From CALOCN01 sp942491735 (lineage in GTDB: Bacteria; Eisenbacteria; RBG-16-71-46; JABDJR01), in NCBI GenBank assembly GCA_942491735.1, contig CALOCN010000014.1, forward strand, positions 930,001-994,000: a stretch of DNA of 64,000 bases. Direction: 5' to 3'. Under the pieces are notes generated by a model. It saw only the letters and a list, made by a program, of their open reading frames with translations, made no database searches and was not told the DNA's origin. The position numbers were made by a program, and so were the translations under genes. Below are positions 51,241 through 60,654 of the stretch, one piece after another (within the stretch, counting starts at the first letter, position 1; each line of letters starts with the position of its first letter).

Positions 51241-53082
51241 ATGCCTCAGGATGGAGCGCAACTCTCTCCTGCCCTCTCCGAACAGGTTGCGGCTTTCCTG
51301 GTCCGCTACCGCCGCTTCGTGTTGGCCGGAGTGATCCTCCTCTCCGTGGCCACGCGCATCATCTACGTTGCCCAGACGATCGAGTCTCCCATCCCCCGAC
51401 TGCATCACTGGGACCAGACCGACATGAGCTTCTTCCACGCCTGGGCGGTGGGGATCGCGGGCGGCGACATTCTCTCCCGGTCGCATCGCCCGCCGTTGCA
51501 CGGATGGCATCGAGCGATTGCCGAGGACCATTTCGCCGCACACCCCCAGGAGCGGGCCGAATCCGGCGAAGCCAACGCGGAAGGGGACGACGCCCGGTTG
51601 CTCTGGGATCGATGGGTCGGGGGGGGACGGTTCTACCAGGAGCCGCTCTACCCCTATCTGATGGGGTTGACCTACCGGATCCTCGGCCCCGACGCGCGAT
51701 GGGTCCTGGGGTGGCAACTGCTGCTGGGGGTGTTCACGACCCTCCTCATCTCCCTCGTCGCCTGGAGAGCGTTTGGACCGATCGCCGGGACGGTGGCCGG
51801 GGTGGGCGCCGCGCTCTATGCCCCAACGCTCTACCTGGAACAGGTCCTGGTCCGCGACAGCCTGATCGTCTTCACCAGTGCCGCACTGTTGCTTCTCATG
51901 GATACGACGTTCCGACGCAACGCCTGGGGTTGGTCCCTGGTCGGTGGTATTGCCCTTGGCCTCTCCATTCTTCTCAAGACGGTGTTCGCACTCTTTGCCG
52001 TGGGTTGCCTGGTGCTGGGCGTCGTGGAGGCATATCGCGTCGGGAGGGGATGGCAGCGGCCCGGACTCCTGGCCACCGGCATCCTGCTCATTCTCACGGG
52101 GGCCATGGCCCGGAACGTGGCGGTAGGGGTTGCTCCGCTGGATCTGTACAGCGCCGGGCCGCCATTCCTGGTTGTCGGAAGCTCATATGAGGAGGGGGCC
52201 GATCCGTACACGCTACGCCTGGAGCGGGCAGCCGCAGTACTCGGTGACACCCGGGGAGCACCGCTTGCGACGCTGCGACGCGTGATTGCCGGCTATCCCA
52301 ATCCCGGATCGCTGGTCGGCGGGTGTGCGCATCGACTTGCCGCGAACCTCCAGAAGTATGAGGTACCCGACAACACCAACTTCGAGTACTTCCGTCTCCA
52401 TGCCGCCGTGCTGCGCTGGCTTCCGGGGACCTTCCTGACCCTCGGGCCCGCGGCCCTGGTGGGTTTGCTGGTCGTGGTTGCCACCGGTCGCATCCGGCGG
52501 GCCCGGTTTCTTCTGCTCATGCTTCTCACCCATTTGTTGGTCCTGGCGGTCGTCTTCGTGAAGGATCGCTATCGACTCCCGCTGGTTCCCGTGTTGATGC
52601 CCTTGGCCGGCGTGGCGGTTGCCGCGCTCGTGGACGGGCTGACCCGACGTCGATGGATTCCGGTGGTCGGGGGACTCATGGTTTGGCTTGGACTGAGCGC
52701 CTGGATGTCGCGGCCGATGCCCGACCCCTGGCCCAGGATCCGGACCGCGGATGTGGTCAGCGGCTACACGGTCTACTACCTCCCGGAAGCGCGCGGTGCG
52801 GCCGACGCTGGTGACTTCGTGAAGGCACGACGCATCTGGGAACATTCGTTGACGCGTCTTCCGCGGGAGGTACACCGGCTCTCCGCTTCCCAACGAGCCC
52901 GGATCCCGCAGGAAGCGGAACTGGCCCGGTTCCTGAGCGGGGTCTACGGGATCCATGCGGAGGTCCTCCTGGGCGCGGGCGAAGCAAGCGCAGGTGAGGA
53001 GGCGCGTCGGCGTTCCCGCGAACTCTCGGTGGCCGCGGAAGGATGGGAAGGAGAGTGGCCCACGGACTCAGGGCGACCATGA
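51241..53082 (+). CDS. Second polytopic GT39-like glycosyltransferase
   Basis: A 613-residue membrane protein. After a hydrophobic first span (FVLAGVILLSVATRIIYVAQ) the first periplasmic loop has HHWDQTDMSFFHAWA, with acidic residues as in PMT/ArnT active sites, and later FYQEPLYPYLMGLTYRILGP. Some ten spans follow, then a periplasmic tail. The ATG at 51241 is used; a GTG 19 codons upstream is possible. It lies 118 bases after the first enzyme, on the same strand, so the two may form an operon for lipid-linked sugar transfer to a surface glycan or protein. Confidence 0.85.
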   Translation: MPQDGAQLSPALSEQVAAFLVRYRRFVLAGVILLSVATRIIYVAQTIESPIPRLHHWDQTDMSFFHAWAVGIAGGDILSRSHRPPLHGWHRAIAEDHFAAHPQERAESGEANAEGDDARLLWDRWVGGGRFYQEPLYPYLMGLTYRILGPDARWVLGWQLLLGVFTTLLISLVAWRAFGPIAGTVAGVGAALYAPTLYLEQVLVRDSLIVFTSAALLLLMDTTFRRNAWGWSLVGGIALGLSILLKTVFALFAVGCLVLGVVEAYRVGRGWQRPGLLATGILLILTGAMARNVAVGVAPLDLYSAGPPFLVVGSSYEEGADPYTLRLERAAAVLGDTRGAPLATLRRVIAGYPNPGSLVGGCAHRLAANLQKYEVPDNTNFEYFRLHAAVLRWLPGTFLTLGPAALVGLLVVVATGRIRRARFLLLMLLTHLLVLAVVFVKDRYRLPLVPVLMPLAGVAVAALVDGLTRRRWIPVVGGLMVWLGLSAWMSRPMPDPWPRIRTADVVSGYTVYYLPEARGAADAGDFVKARRIWEHSLTRLPREVHRLSASQRARIPQEAELARFLSGVYGIHAEVLLGAGEASAGEEARRRSRELSVAAEGWEGEWPTDSGRP

Positions 53083-53307
53083 GTCGGCGGGAACAGCGCG
53101 GCTGCGAACCGTCGGCTCATCCCAGCCACGACCCTGCCGACTCTGGGGCAGTTCCCCCAAACCCAGGTTCTGACCTGTCCCACGAAATTCCGGGGTCGAG
53201 TTTCTTGCCCGGGCGCAACCTGCTCCCGGACAACGACTTGGCCCGGTTTCCGGTGCGGGGTCCGCACTGGCACGAGCGCTGCATTAGGGAGCGGGCGGAG
53301 GAACCCT

Positions 53308-53901
53308 ATGAAGACCCAACAGCTGAAGCTCGCACATCTCGCCGTTCTCGGGACCCTTTCCCTGGCCCTCGCGGGATGCTCGGAGTCGCTCACGCTTCCC
53401 GAGGCCACAAACCCGTCATCGGCGTTGGCCGCCACCGCCGGCAGCTATCCTCCCGACATTCCGGGCTGGACTCGTATCGCCCAGGCCAACGTCCCGGTGG
53501 GTCACGCGACGACCCTTGCCGGGAGTCGGTACACCGTCACCTTCCAACCCCACTCGTTCCAGCATGCGATCAAGGTGGCCATGTTCGAGCGGTATCCGAA
53601 CGTCCTCGACGTGAACCTCGAACCGGACGGAATCGAGTTCGAGGGTGAGGTCACGTTGACCATCGACTATGCCGGGACCCAGTACGATCCGGATGCGCCC
53701 GGCTTCGCCGGTGCGGCGCCCCAGGCCGGCCGGTTCAACAGCGCGATGAAGCGCTGGGCTCCCTATCCCGGGGCGGTCAACGATACGGAAAACAAGACGC
53801 TCACCCTGGTGCTTCATGGATTCTCACGCTACGGGTTGATGCGGGGATCGCAGGCCGACGGCGGTCGGGTCCTGGGGGACGACTTCGAGCAGTGGAAGTG
53901 A
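53308..53901 (+). CDS. Lipoprotein of unknown function
   Basis: A 197-residue protein with a lipoprotein signal (LAVLGTLSLALAGC, Cys about residue 24) and AGGAGG-like GGAGGAACCC before the ATG. The mature part is beta-rich (TTLAGSRYTVTFQPHSFQ, VTLTIDYAGTQYDPDA) and ends with LVLHGFSRYGLMRG, reminiscent of ZU5-like surface proteins where HFSRY motifs recur. No confident family. The 225 bases before it hold no supported gene. Confidence 0.8.
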   Translation: MKTQQLKLAHLAVLGTLSLALAGCSESLTLPEATNPSSALAATAGSYPPDIPGWTRIAQANVPVGHATTLAGSRYTVTFQPHSFQHAIKVAMFERYPNVLDVNLEPDGIEFEGEVTLTIDYAGTQYDPDAPGFAGAAPQAGRFNSAMKRWAPYPGAVNDTENKTLTLVLHGFSRYGLMRGSQADGGRVLGDDFEQWK

Positions 53902-53923
53902 GGTGCGCGGGACAGACCTCGTC

Positions 53924-54721
53924 CTAGGTCTGTCTTGCCGGCACCCAGGCGGTGGTGCGCCCACCCACCGTCATGAAGGCGATCATCTCTCCCCGTGCCG
54001 TGCGGGCATCCTGCTTCCGCCCCCAGCGGTGATGGAACAGCCAGGTCCTGGGGAACCGAGCGTCGTCCGCGTTCACCGCGACCGCGCGCGCCAATACGGA
54101 ACGGATCTTCCCCCGCAGGAGACGCACCTCGGCCGCCTCCAGCGACGCCGCCGGTCGGCGTGGGTCCAACGCGGCCTGGTACAGCACCTCGTCCGCGATC
54201 CAGTTTCCGATTCCGGCCAGGAACGTCTGGTCCAACAACACCGCCTTGACCGGACCCCGCCGCCCCGAGAAACGCTCCCGGAACCAGCTCAGGGCCGGGA
54301 GCTCCAGGTACGGATCCGGCCCCAGTTTGCCCACCGGCGGGTCCCGCAGGATGTCCTCGACCAGCCGGATACGGCCGATCCGTCGGGCGTTGGTCATGGC
54401 AACGCGGGTTCCGTTCCCGGTGCGGAGCTCGAGCTTCCAGAATCGGGGACGCTCGGAGATCTCCCGATAGACATGGAAGTCGCCCCCCATGCCGAAATGC
54501 AGGACCGGATGGGGGGCTCGGTCCAGTTCCAACCACATCTGTTTGCCCCGCCGGCCGGTCGCCACCACCTGGCGGCCCCTCAGCTTGCGGACAAAGGTGG
54601 TGGGGGCCGCGCCTTTGAACACGATGCGGTCGTCGGCGGCCGCTACGCCGATCAGGCGTCGGCCGGTAAGGTGGTCATGGGCAACCCTGCGGCGGGCTTC
54701 GACTTCGGGGAGTTCGGGCAT
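53924..54721 (-). CDS. mutM: Formamidopyrimidine-DNA glycosylase-like protein with zincless finger
   Basis: This enzyme family excises oxidised purines such as 8-oxoG and cuts the abasic site. From ATG 54721 the protein starts MPELPEVEARRR, giving the catalytic Pro1 and Glu2 after Met removal. The conserved Lys is in RRGKQMWLEL, and the H2TH region has AGIGNWIADEVLYQ with the DNA-phosphate Asn. The C-terminal finger has no Cys at all. Instead it reads RGEMIAFMTVGGRTTAWVPARQ, the zincless beta-hairpin pattern known from plant and fungal Fpg. The Phe that wedges into DNA in E. coli (RRFG) is Ile here (RRIG). Length is 265 residues. The 3' end faces the lipoprotein gene convergently; a short 62-base gap divides its start from the divergent hydrolase gene. 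Confidence 0.9.
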   Translation of the reverse strand: MPELPEVEARRRVAHDHLTGRRLIGVAAADDRIVFKGAAPTTFVRKLRGRQVVATGRRGKQMWLELDRAPHPVLHFGMGGDFHVYREISERPRFWKLELRTGNGTRVAMTNARRIGRIRLVEDILRDPPVGKLGPDPYLELPALSWFRERFSGRRGPVKAVLLDQTFLAGIGNWIADEVLYQAALDPRRPAASLEAAEVRLLRGKIRSVLARAVAVNADDARFPRTWLFHHRWGRKQDARTARGEMIAFMTVGGRTTAWVPARQT

Positions 54722-54783
54722 GCCTGGAAGCATGCCACCCTCGGCGCTTCATTGCCATCGGGAGCCGGCCGATAACCCCAGGG

Positions 54784-55959
54784 ATGCGTTCTCAGGGGGG
54801 TCTGCTACTCATCGTCCTGCTTTGGGGTCTTGCCGCGCCCGCGGCACGGGCCGCCTCGATCGAGGTAGGCGACGGCGCGCGTGCCCTGTGGGTGGTGCGG
54901 GACGGACTCCAGGATCCAAGGGCCATCCGTGCCATGGTGGCCGACGCCGAACGGGCGGGGATCACCGACATTTTTCTCCAGATCCGGGGTCGCGGTGGAG
55001 CGTGGTACCGCTCCGATCTCGTTCCCCTGGCGCCTCAGCTCGCCGAAGCCTGGGATCGCCATACCGCCTACGATCCGCTCCGGGTCGCTCTCGAGGAGGC
55101 CCATCCCCGGGGGATCCGGGTTCACGCCTGGATGAACGCCTACCTGGTGTGGAGTTCGGGCACCCCGCCCGAGGGGCACGTGATCCGGACCCACCCCCAG
55201 TGGATCGCGGTCGATGCCCGGGGGGAATCCATGTTGGACATGGGGCGCGAGCGGATGGAGGCGGAGCTGACCGAGGGCGTGTACCTGGACCCCGGGAACC
55301 CGGAGGTGGTGCGACACCTCCTGCGTGTGGTGGAAGAGGTCATCGCCCGGTACCCGGTGGATGGCATCCACCTCGATTACATCCGCTACCCGGAGATGGA
55401 CGTGGGGTATGGCGAGGCCATGCGCGCGGCCTTCCGGGCCGGGCACGGGGTGGATCCGGTGGAACTCTCCGGAAACGAACGGGGGCTCCGTCGGGAGCGG
55501 GGGGATCACGGGTACGAGACCTTGGCCCTCGCCTGGAGGGCCCAGAAGATGGCCCAGGTCACCGCGCTGGTGGAGGGCGTGGCCGCGCTGCGCAATCGCA
55601 CGCGCCCGGAGATGATCCTGTCCGCGGCGGTGAAGCCGGATGTGGGATCCGCGCGAAGGGTGGCCCAGGACTGGTTGACCTGGATCCAGCAGGACCACGT
55701 GGACGTGGTCGCTCCCATGATGTACTCCGCCGATCAGGCGGTGGTCCGCCGCCAGGCGGTGGGCATGGCCCGGCTGGTGCCCCACCACCGGATCTGGGCC
55801 GGCGTGGCCGTCTACAACAAGAGCCTGCGGGACGCCGAGCGGAATATCGCCTCCATTCGGGAGGCGGGAATCCCCGGGATCTCGATCTTTTCCTACAACT
55901 CCCTCCCCGGGGGGGGAGAGAGCCTCGTCCGTCTCAGCCGCCCTTCCGGGGGGCGCTGA
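54784..55959 (+). CDS. Secreted glycoside hydrolase-like protein (GHL10/DUF187)
   Basis: A 391-residue exported protein with signal peptide LLLIVLLWGLAAPAARAA. The TIM-barrel family PF02638 is recognised from RALWVVRDGL, AGITDIFLQIRGRGGAWYRS, RVHAWMNAYLVWSSG, GVYLDPGNPEVVRHLLRVVE, DGIHLDYIRYP, and VDVVAPMMYS. The Asp/Tyr in HLDYIRYP lies at the barrel end where catalytic residues are found. Members resemble E. coli YddW and may act on peptidoglycan or other glycans. It may process products of the nearby glycosyltransferases; that is speculation. Confidence 0.9.
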   Translation: MRSQGGLLLIVLLWGLAAPAARAASIEVGDGARALWVVRDGLQDPRAIRAMVADAERAGITDIFLQIRGRGGAWYRSDLVPLAPQLAEAWDRHTAYDPLRVALEEAHPRGIRVHAWMNAYLVWSSGTPPEGHVIRTHPQWIAVDARGESMLDMGRERMEAELTEGVYLDPGNPEVVRHLLRVVEEVIARYPVDGIHLDYIRYPEMDVGYGEAMRAAFRAGHGVDPVELSGNERGLRRERGDHGYETLALAWRAQKMAQVTALVEGVAALRNRTRPEMILSAAVKPDVGSARRVAQDWLTWIQQDHVDVVAPMMYSADQAVVRRQAVGMARLVPHHRIWAGVAVYNKSLRDAERNIASIREAGIPGISIFSYNSLPGGGESLVRLSRPSGGR

Positions 55960-56151
55960 CCCCTCCGCAAAGGCCGCTTTCGGACCCCGACCGCTCCCAC
56001 GGCACTGGAATCGCGCTCCCAACCCTCTCTGAGAGCGTCTGTTCCGGCTCCCCCTGCTCGTGTAGAATGGCCCCGCTCGATGTCCCTTTGGGCCAAGGGA
56101 CGTTCGTTCCGCGTCCAGGGATCGTTATCCCATTCGGAGGAGAGACGCCGC

Positions 56152-59100
56152 ATGTCCAATCGGACTTTTCGGGGCTATGAGATCACCAAAGAGATGCTGG
56201 GCCAGGGTGGAATGGCCTTCATCTTCAAGGGGGTCCAGACCGCGCTGAACCGCCCCGTCGCGGTCAAGATGCTGAACCCCGCCCTCTCCATGAACGACCG
56301 CTTCATCCAGCGGTTCGAGCGGGAGGCCAAGTCCCAGGCGCAACTCCACCACCCCAACGTGGTGGGCGTGTTCGATTACGGCCCCGAAGAGGGCACGTAC
56401 TACATCGTCATGGAGTTCGTGGACGGCTCCGATCTGAAGTCCCTCTTCAGCAAGCACAAGACGCTCCCGGTGGAAATCTCCCTCATTATCCTGGAGCAGA
56501 TTTCCGTCGGTCTGGAGGCAGCCCACAGCCTCAACGTGGTCCATCGCGACCTCAAGCCCAGCAACATCCTCATGAGCAAGGTGGGGGATGTGAAGATCGC
56601 GGACTTTGGTCTGGCCATGGACCCCCGGGATCGGGAAGAGATGTCCCAGGCCGCCCTGACCATGCCCGGCTCGCTCATCGGAACCCTGGCCTACATGTCC
56701 CCGGAGCAGCATCGGGGCGAGCGGGTGGACGAGCGCGCCGACCAGTTCGCCCTGGGCATCATGGCCTACGAGATGTTGACCGGCGAACGGCCGTTCCTGG
56801 GTTCCGAGTCCGAAGTCCGCGAGCGGACCCTGCATGCGGCTCCCCGCCCCATTCCGGAGCGTTGCCCCCTGGCCACCCCGGAAATCGAGGAGTTCGTCTA
56901 CACGCTTCTCGGCAAGAACCCGAACGATCGCTATCCGTCCATGCGTGAAGTGGTCATGGCGATTCGCGATGCCCTGGAGAGCATCGACCCGACCGGCGCC
57001 CTCATGAAGTACCGACAGGAACACATGAAGGACTTCATGGTCGACGCCAAGCGGGTCACCCAGGACCTCAAGGAACGGAGCATCGAGGGGCACTTTGACA
57101 AGGGGATGTCCCTGATCCGCGAGCCGGGGCGGGTGGCCGAGGCCATTCGCGAACTGCGCTACGTACTCATCCTGGACCCCAAGAACAAGGAAGCCAAGAA
57201 ACAGCTCGAGGCGCTCGAGAAGGAGGACCACACGCTCGTGGTCGATCCCGGGCCCTCCCTGCCTCCGGCAACGGCGGGCGAGACCATCATCGTCGAGCCG
57301 GCCAGATCAACCCCTTCGCGCCAGCCGCGCAAGGCCAGCAAGCAGAGCCGGCCCGGTTCGCGCGCCGGTACCGCCTCCTATCCGGCGGTGGGCCGTGCAA
57401 CCAAGAGTGGGCCCAGCCCGGCAAAGATCGCCATGATCGCGGTGCCGTTGCTGATCATCGTCGCCCTGGGCGTGTTCGTCCTTCCCGGTCTGCTGGGCGG
57501 TGGGGGGGACCCGGCCGAGGTGTGGGTGTCCAGTTCACCGGTCGGAGCCAGTATCGAGGTTCGCGAGCAGGGACAGACCGAGTGGCAGGACGCGGGGGTG
57601 ACCCCCGGTCGTCCGGCCACCCGATTGGCGGAAGGAGATTGGGAAGTTCGCCTGTCCATCGACGGGTTCGTCGACTCCACCCTGATCGTTCCCGTGGTCG
57701 GAAGCGAGCAGGTCACGGTCGAGGTCGCCCTGCGACGGGAGCGCACCGCTCCTCCGGCGGGCCAGGGCACGATCAGCGTCAACAGCGTGCCCACCGGCGC
57801 CACGGTGGAAGCGCGGCGGGTGGGCGATGCGGTGTGGCAGAACGCCGGAACCACCCCGGTCTACGGAATTCCCGTGGAAACCGGCGAGTGGGAACTCCGG
57901 GTCTCCCTGGACGACTATGACCCCGAGACGCGTCTGGTTACGGTGGACACGATCGACGAGCCGTACATCGAGGTGGTGTTCGATCCGGATGCCGCCGCCA
58001 CCGATACGCCCGACACGCCCACGGACGTGGCGGACGCGGGTGAGACGAAGCCTCCCGTGGACACCACGCCCCAGGAGCCCCCGGCGAAGCCTCCGGTGCA
58101 GGACCCTCCGCCCACGACCACTCCGGAAATCGTCACCCCGCCCCCTTCGGTGCCGCCGCCCCCCATTGGGGACCTGCGCGCTTCCGGCAAGGACGAGACC
58201 AGCGTGACCCTGGCCTGGACCTCGACCGTGACCTCGGGTTCCCGGTACGACATTCGGTACTCGACCCAGCCCATCAATGACGGGAACTTCGACCGCTCGC
58301 CGCGGATCTCCAACATCCCGCAGGCCAAACAGGCTGGACAGGCGCAGTCGGCCCGGGTTTCCGGTCTGCAGAGCGGGACGCAGTACTACTTCGCCATCCG
58401 GGTCGAGAACGACAACGCCAAGTCCTCGGTGACTTCCATCTCCGAGGCGACCGGCGAGCCGGCCCCGCCCGCCGATGCCAGCGGCCCGGCCGCGGTGTCC
58501 AACCTGACCGTTGCGGTGACCGGGGAGTCCCGGGTGCGGCTGACCTGGACCGCCCCCACCGACGACGGCGGAACGGCCAGTGGGTATGACCTCCGCTACA
58601 GCACCGGGGCCCTCTCCGAATCGAACTTCTCCGGAGCCAGCAAGGCGGGAGGCCTCCCCTCGCCTGGTTCTCCCGGGGCGGACCAGAGCGCCGAGGTCAC
58701 CGGACTGACCGCGGGACAACGCTACAACTTCGCGATCAAGAGCACCGACGCGGCCGGTAATGCCTCCTCGATTTCCAACGTGGCGGTGGGCGCCACCCTG
58801 CGCAAACCGAGCACCAGCGGTTCCATGGTCAACGTGCCGGCGGGGTCGTTCCGTATCGGCGGCAGCGGCAACGCGGACCTCTCGGCCTACTCCATCGACC
58901 GCACCGAGGTGACGACCAAGAAGTTCGTCGATGCGCTCAACTGGGCGTTCAAGAACGAAGAGGTCAGGATCTTCGACCCCAAGAGCGCCAACATCAACTA
59001 CACCGGGGTATTCACCCGGGCCAAGACGCCGGTGCTCATCCTCAAGACCGACGAGGCGAGTTTCCACGGAATCCAGGACAACGGGGAGAACGTGAGGATC

Positions 59101-59634
59101 ACCAACGGACGGTTCAACGACCTGCCGGTGGTGGGGGTGACCTGGTACGGCGCGGCCGCGTACTGCAACTGGCGAAGCATGATGGAAGGGCTGCAACCCT
59201 GCTACGACATCGAAACCTGGCGCTGCGACTACAACAAGAACGGATATCGACTCCCCACCGAGGCGGAGTGGGAGAAGGCCGCCCGCGGCGACCTCGATGA
59301 ACGTACCTATCCGTGGGGGAACGTGATTGACTGCGGCACCGTGGCCTACATGGGTTGCGGAGCGAGGGTCCAGTCCCCGGGATCCCAGCGGGCGGACGTC
59401 AGCGTCTTCGGGGTCCAGGACATGGGCGGCAACGTGGCCGAGTGGGTCAACGACTACTACGGGGGCAACCCCCCGTCGGGGCGTGACCCCAAGGGGCCCG
59501 GAAGCGGATCGTCGCGGGTCATCCGGGGCGGGTCCTTCGACGTGAAACCGGACCGGTTCGACCTCTCCCACCGGGGCCAGTTGGGCGCCAACGCTACCAC
59601 CATCAACGTCGGCTTCCGCTGCATCAAGCCCTAG
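56152..59634 (+). CDS. Ser/Thr kinase-PEGA-Fn3-sulfatase-modifying-factor fusion
   Basis: A 1160-residue membrane protein. Residues 1-290 are a Hanks kinase: GQGGMAFIFKG, Lys39 in VAVKML, HRDLKPSN (131-138), DFG (151-153), and GTLAYMSPEQHRGE. A charged linker follows to 420, then one membrane span (KIAMIAVPLLIIVALGVFVL). Outside are two PEGA domains (about 460-620, with SSPVGASIEV and NSVPTGATVEA), a Pro/Thr-rich stalk, two Fn3 domains (about 670-770 and 780-885), and a C-terminal FGE-sulfatase domain (890-1160; VNVPAGSFRIGG, RLPTEAEWEKAARG, GGNVAEWVNDYY, VIRGGSFDV, GFRC). The Cys pair that catalyses formylglycine formation is absent at the RGGSF motif, so this domain probably binds rather than modifies. 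The start follows CGGAGGAGAG. Confidence 0.95.
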   Translation: MSNRTFRGYEITKEMLGQGGMAFIFKGVQTALNRPVAVKMLNPALSMNDRFIQRFEREAKSQAQLHHPNVVGVFDYGPEEGTYYIVMEFVDGSDLKSLFSKHKTLPVEISLIILEQISVGLEAAHSLNVVHRDLKPSNILMSKVGDVKIADFGLAMDPRDREEMSQAALTMPGSLIGTLAYMSPEQHRGERVDERADQFALGIMAYEMLTGERPFLGSESEVRERTLHAAPRPIPERCPLATPEIEEFVYTLLGKNPNDRYPSMREVVMAIRDALESIDPTGALMKYRQEHMKDFMVDAKRVTQDLKERSIEGHFDKGMSLIREPGRVAEAIRELRYVLILDPKNKEAKKQLEALEKEDHTLVVDPGPSLPPATAGETIIVEPARSTPSRQPRKASKQSRPGSRAGTASYPAVGRATKSGPSPAKIAMIAVPLLIIVALGVFVLPGLLGGGGDPAEVWVSSSPVGASIEVREQGQTEWQDAGVTPGRPATRLAEGDWEVRLSIDGFVDSTLIVPVVGSEQVTVEVALRRERTAPPAGQGTISVNSVPTGATVEARRVGDAVWQNAGTTPVYGIPVETGEWELRVSLDDYDPETRLVTVDTIDEPYIEVVFDPDAAATDTPDTPTDVADAGETKPPVDTTPQEPPAKPPVQDPPPTTTPEIVTPPPSVPPPPIGDLRASGKDETSVTLAWTSTVTSGSRYDIRYSTQPINDGNFDRSPRISNIPQAKQAGQAQSARVSGLQSGTQYYFAIRVENDNAKSSVTSISEATGEPAPPADASGPAAVSNLTVAVTGESRVRLTWTAPTDDGGTASGYDLRYSTGALSESNFSGASKAGGLPSPGSPGADQSAEVTGLTAGQRYNFAIKSTDAAGNASSISNVAVGATLRKPSTSGSMVNVPAGSFRIGGSGNADLSAYSIDRTEVTTKKFVDALNWAFKNEEVRIFDPKSANINYTGVFTRAKTPVLILKTDEASFHGIQDNGENVRITNGRFNDLPVVGVTWYGAAAYCNWRSMMEGLQPCYDIETWRCDYNKNGYRLPTEAEWEKAARGDLDERTYPWGNVIDCGTVAYMGCGARVQSPGSQRADVSVFGVQDMGGNVAEWVNDYYGGNPPSGRDPKGPGSGSSRVIRGGSFDVKPDRFDLSHRGQLGANATTINVGFRCIKP

Positions 59635-59659
59635 CGGCAGACCGGGACCCGCTCACGCC

Positions 59660-60526
59660 GTGAATCACCGTGCTGCATCTCCCAGGGTAGGTCTCGTGAC
59701 CGGAGAGGGATGGCGGGAGGGCACGACCGAGGACCATCGGTTGTCCCGTGTCATGGAGCAGCGGCTGGGTGCGCGCGTGTCCTTCGTGGTCTGGGACGAT
59801 CCCGATGTGGAATGGGACCGGTTGGACCATCTGGTCGTGCGATCCTGCTGGGATTACCACGTGAAGTCCGACGCGTGGCGCCGCTGGGTCGATGCCCGCC
59901 GAACCGGAGAGGCGCGTCTCCACAACAGCGCCCGCCTCGTGGATTGGAATACCGACAAACGGTACCTCCTGGAGTTGGCGGATCGTGGGTTGCCCGTTGT
60001 TCCCACCCGGGTGCTGGATCGATGGGACCCCGCACAGGCGGCACGCCTGGCGTCGGCCGCCGGTTGGGACGAAGTGGTCGTCAAGCCCACCATCTCCCTG
60101 ACCAGCTACAGGACCCTGCGACTCACCCGGGATGCGCTGGAGGCGAACCAGGTCGCCGCGGATCACTACGGTGACGCCTCGGTCCTGGTGCAGCCGTTCC
60201 GGACCGAGATCCTGGAGGGGGAGTGGTCCCTGGTCTTTCTGGGAGGCCGCTACAGCCACTCCGTGTTCAAGAGCCCGGCCGCCGGGGACTTCCGCGTGCA
60301 GAGCGATTTCGGCGGTACGGTGGCGGAGCGCACCGCGCCGTCCGGGGCGCTCGATGCGGCGGTGGCCATCCTGGCCTCGGTGCCTTCCACGACCTATGCC
60401 CGGGTGGACGGCGTCATGACCGGGGAGGGGTTCCAGCTCATGGAACTCGAGTTGATTGATCCGGTGCTCTTCAACGGAACCGACGAGTTGGCGGAGCGTT
60501 TCGCGCGGGCGATCCTGGCGGAGTAG
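59660..60526 (+). CDS. ATP-grasp enzyme
   Basis: A 288-residue soluble protein starting at GTG 59660. It follows the pattern of a RimK/glutathione-synthetase-like ATP-grasp group: VVRSCWDYHVKSDAWRRWVD near residue 60, the ATP-binding lysine in EVVVKPTISLTSYRT, FRTEILEGEWSLVFLGGRYS, and metal-binding LMELELIDPVLF at the end. Members ligate a carboxylate to an amine or similar nucleophile; the closest named relatives act in small-molecule biosynthesis. It starts 25 bases after the large kinase, so it may be cotranscribed, but no functional link is apparent. Confidence 0.85.
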   Translation: MNHRAASPRVGLVTGEGWREGTTEDHRLSRVMEQRLGARVSFVVWDDPDVEWDRLDHLVVRSCWDYHVKSDAWRRWVDARRTGEARLHNSARLVDWNTDKRYLLELADRGLPVVPTRVLDRWDPAQAARLASAAGWDEVVVKPTISLTSYRTLRLTRDALEANQVAADHYGDASVLVQPFRTEILEGEWSLVFLGGRYSHSVFKSPAAGDFRVQSDFGGTVAERTAPSGALDAAVAILASVPSTTYARVDGVMTGEGFQLMELELIDPVLFNGTDELAERFARAILAE

Positions 60527-60580
60527 CCGGACTCCAGGTCCCGGGCACGCGGGAAGGGTACGGGACCCGAATCGAGGGCC

Positions 60581-60625
60581 GAAACACAAAGCGGGGAGGC
60601 GCCCCGGATGGGAACGCCCCCCCGC
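60581..60625 (-). terminator. Terminator of the fasciclin gene
   Basis: On the minus strand an 11-base stem is formed by GCGGGGGGGCG (60625-60615) and CGCCTCCCCGC (60601-60591), with one mismatch. It is followed by the T-rich TTTGTGTTTC (60590-60581). This is a regular intrinsic terminator 30 bases after the fasciclin stop. It may also stop the convergent ATP-grasp transcript. Confidence 0.75.
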
Positions 60626-60654
60626 AGGAGCTCAACCGGATGGCATCCCGGTCG

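Noticed and set aside
53043..53648. Open frame overlapping the lipoprotein gene
   Set aside because: It has no signal or domain and is out of frame with the well-supported lipoprotein start at 53308.
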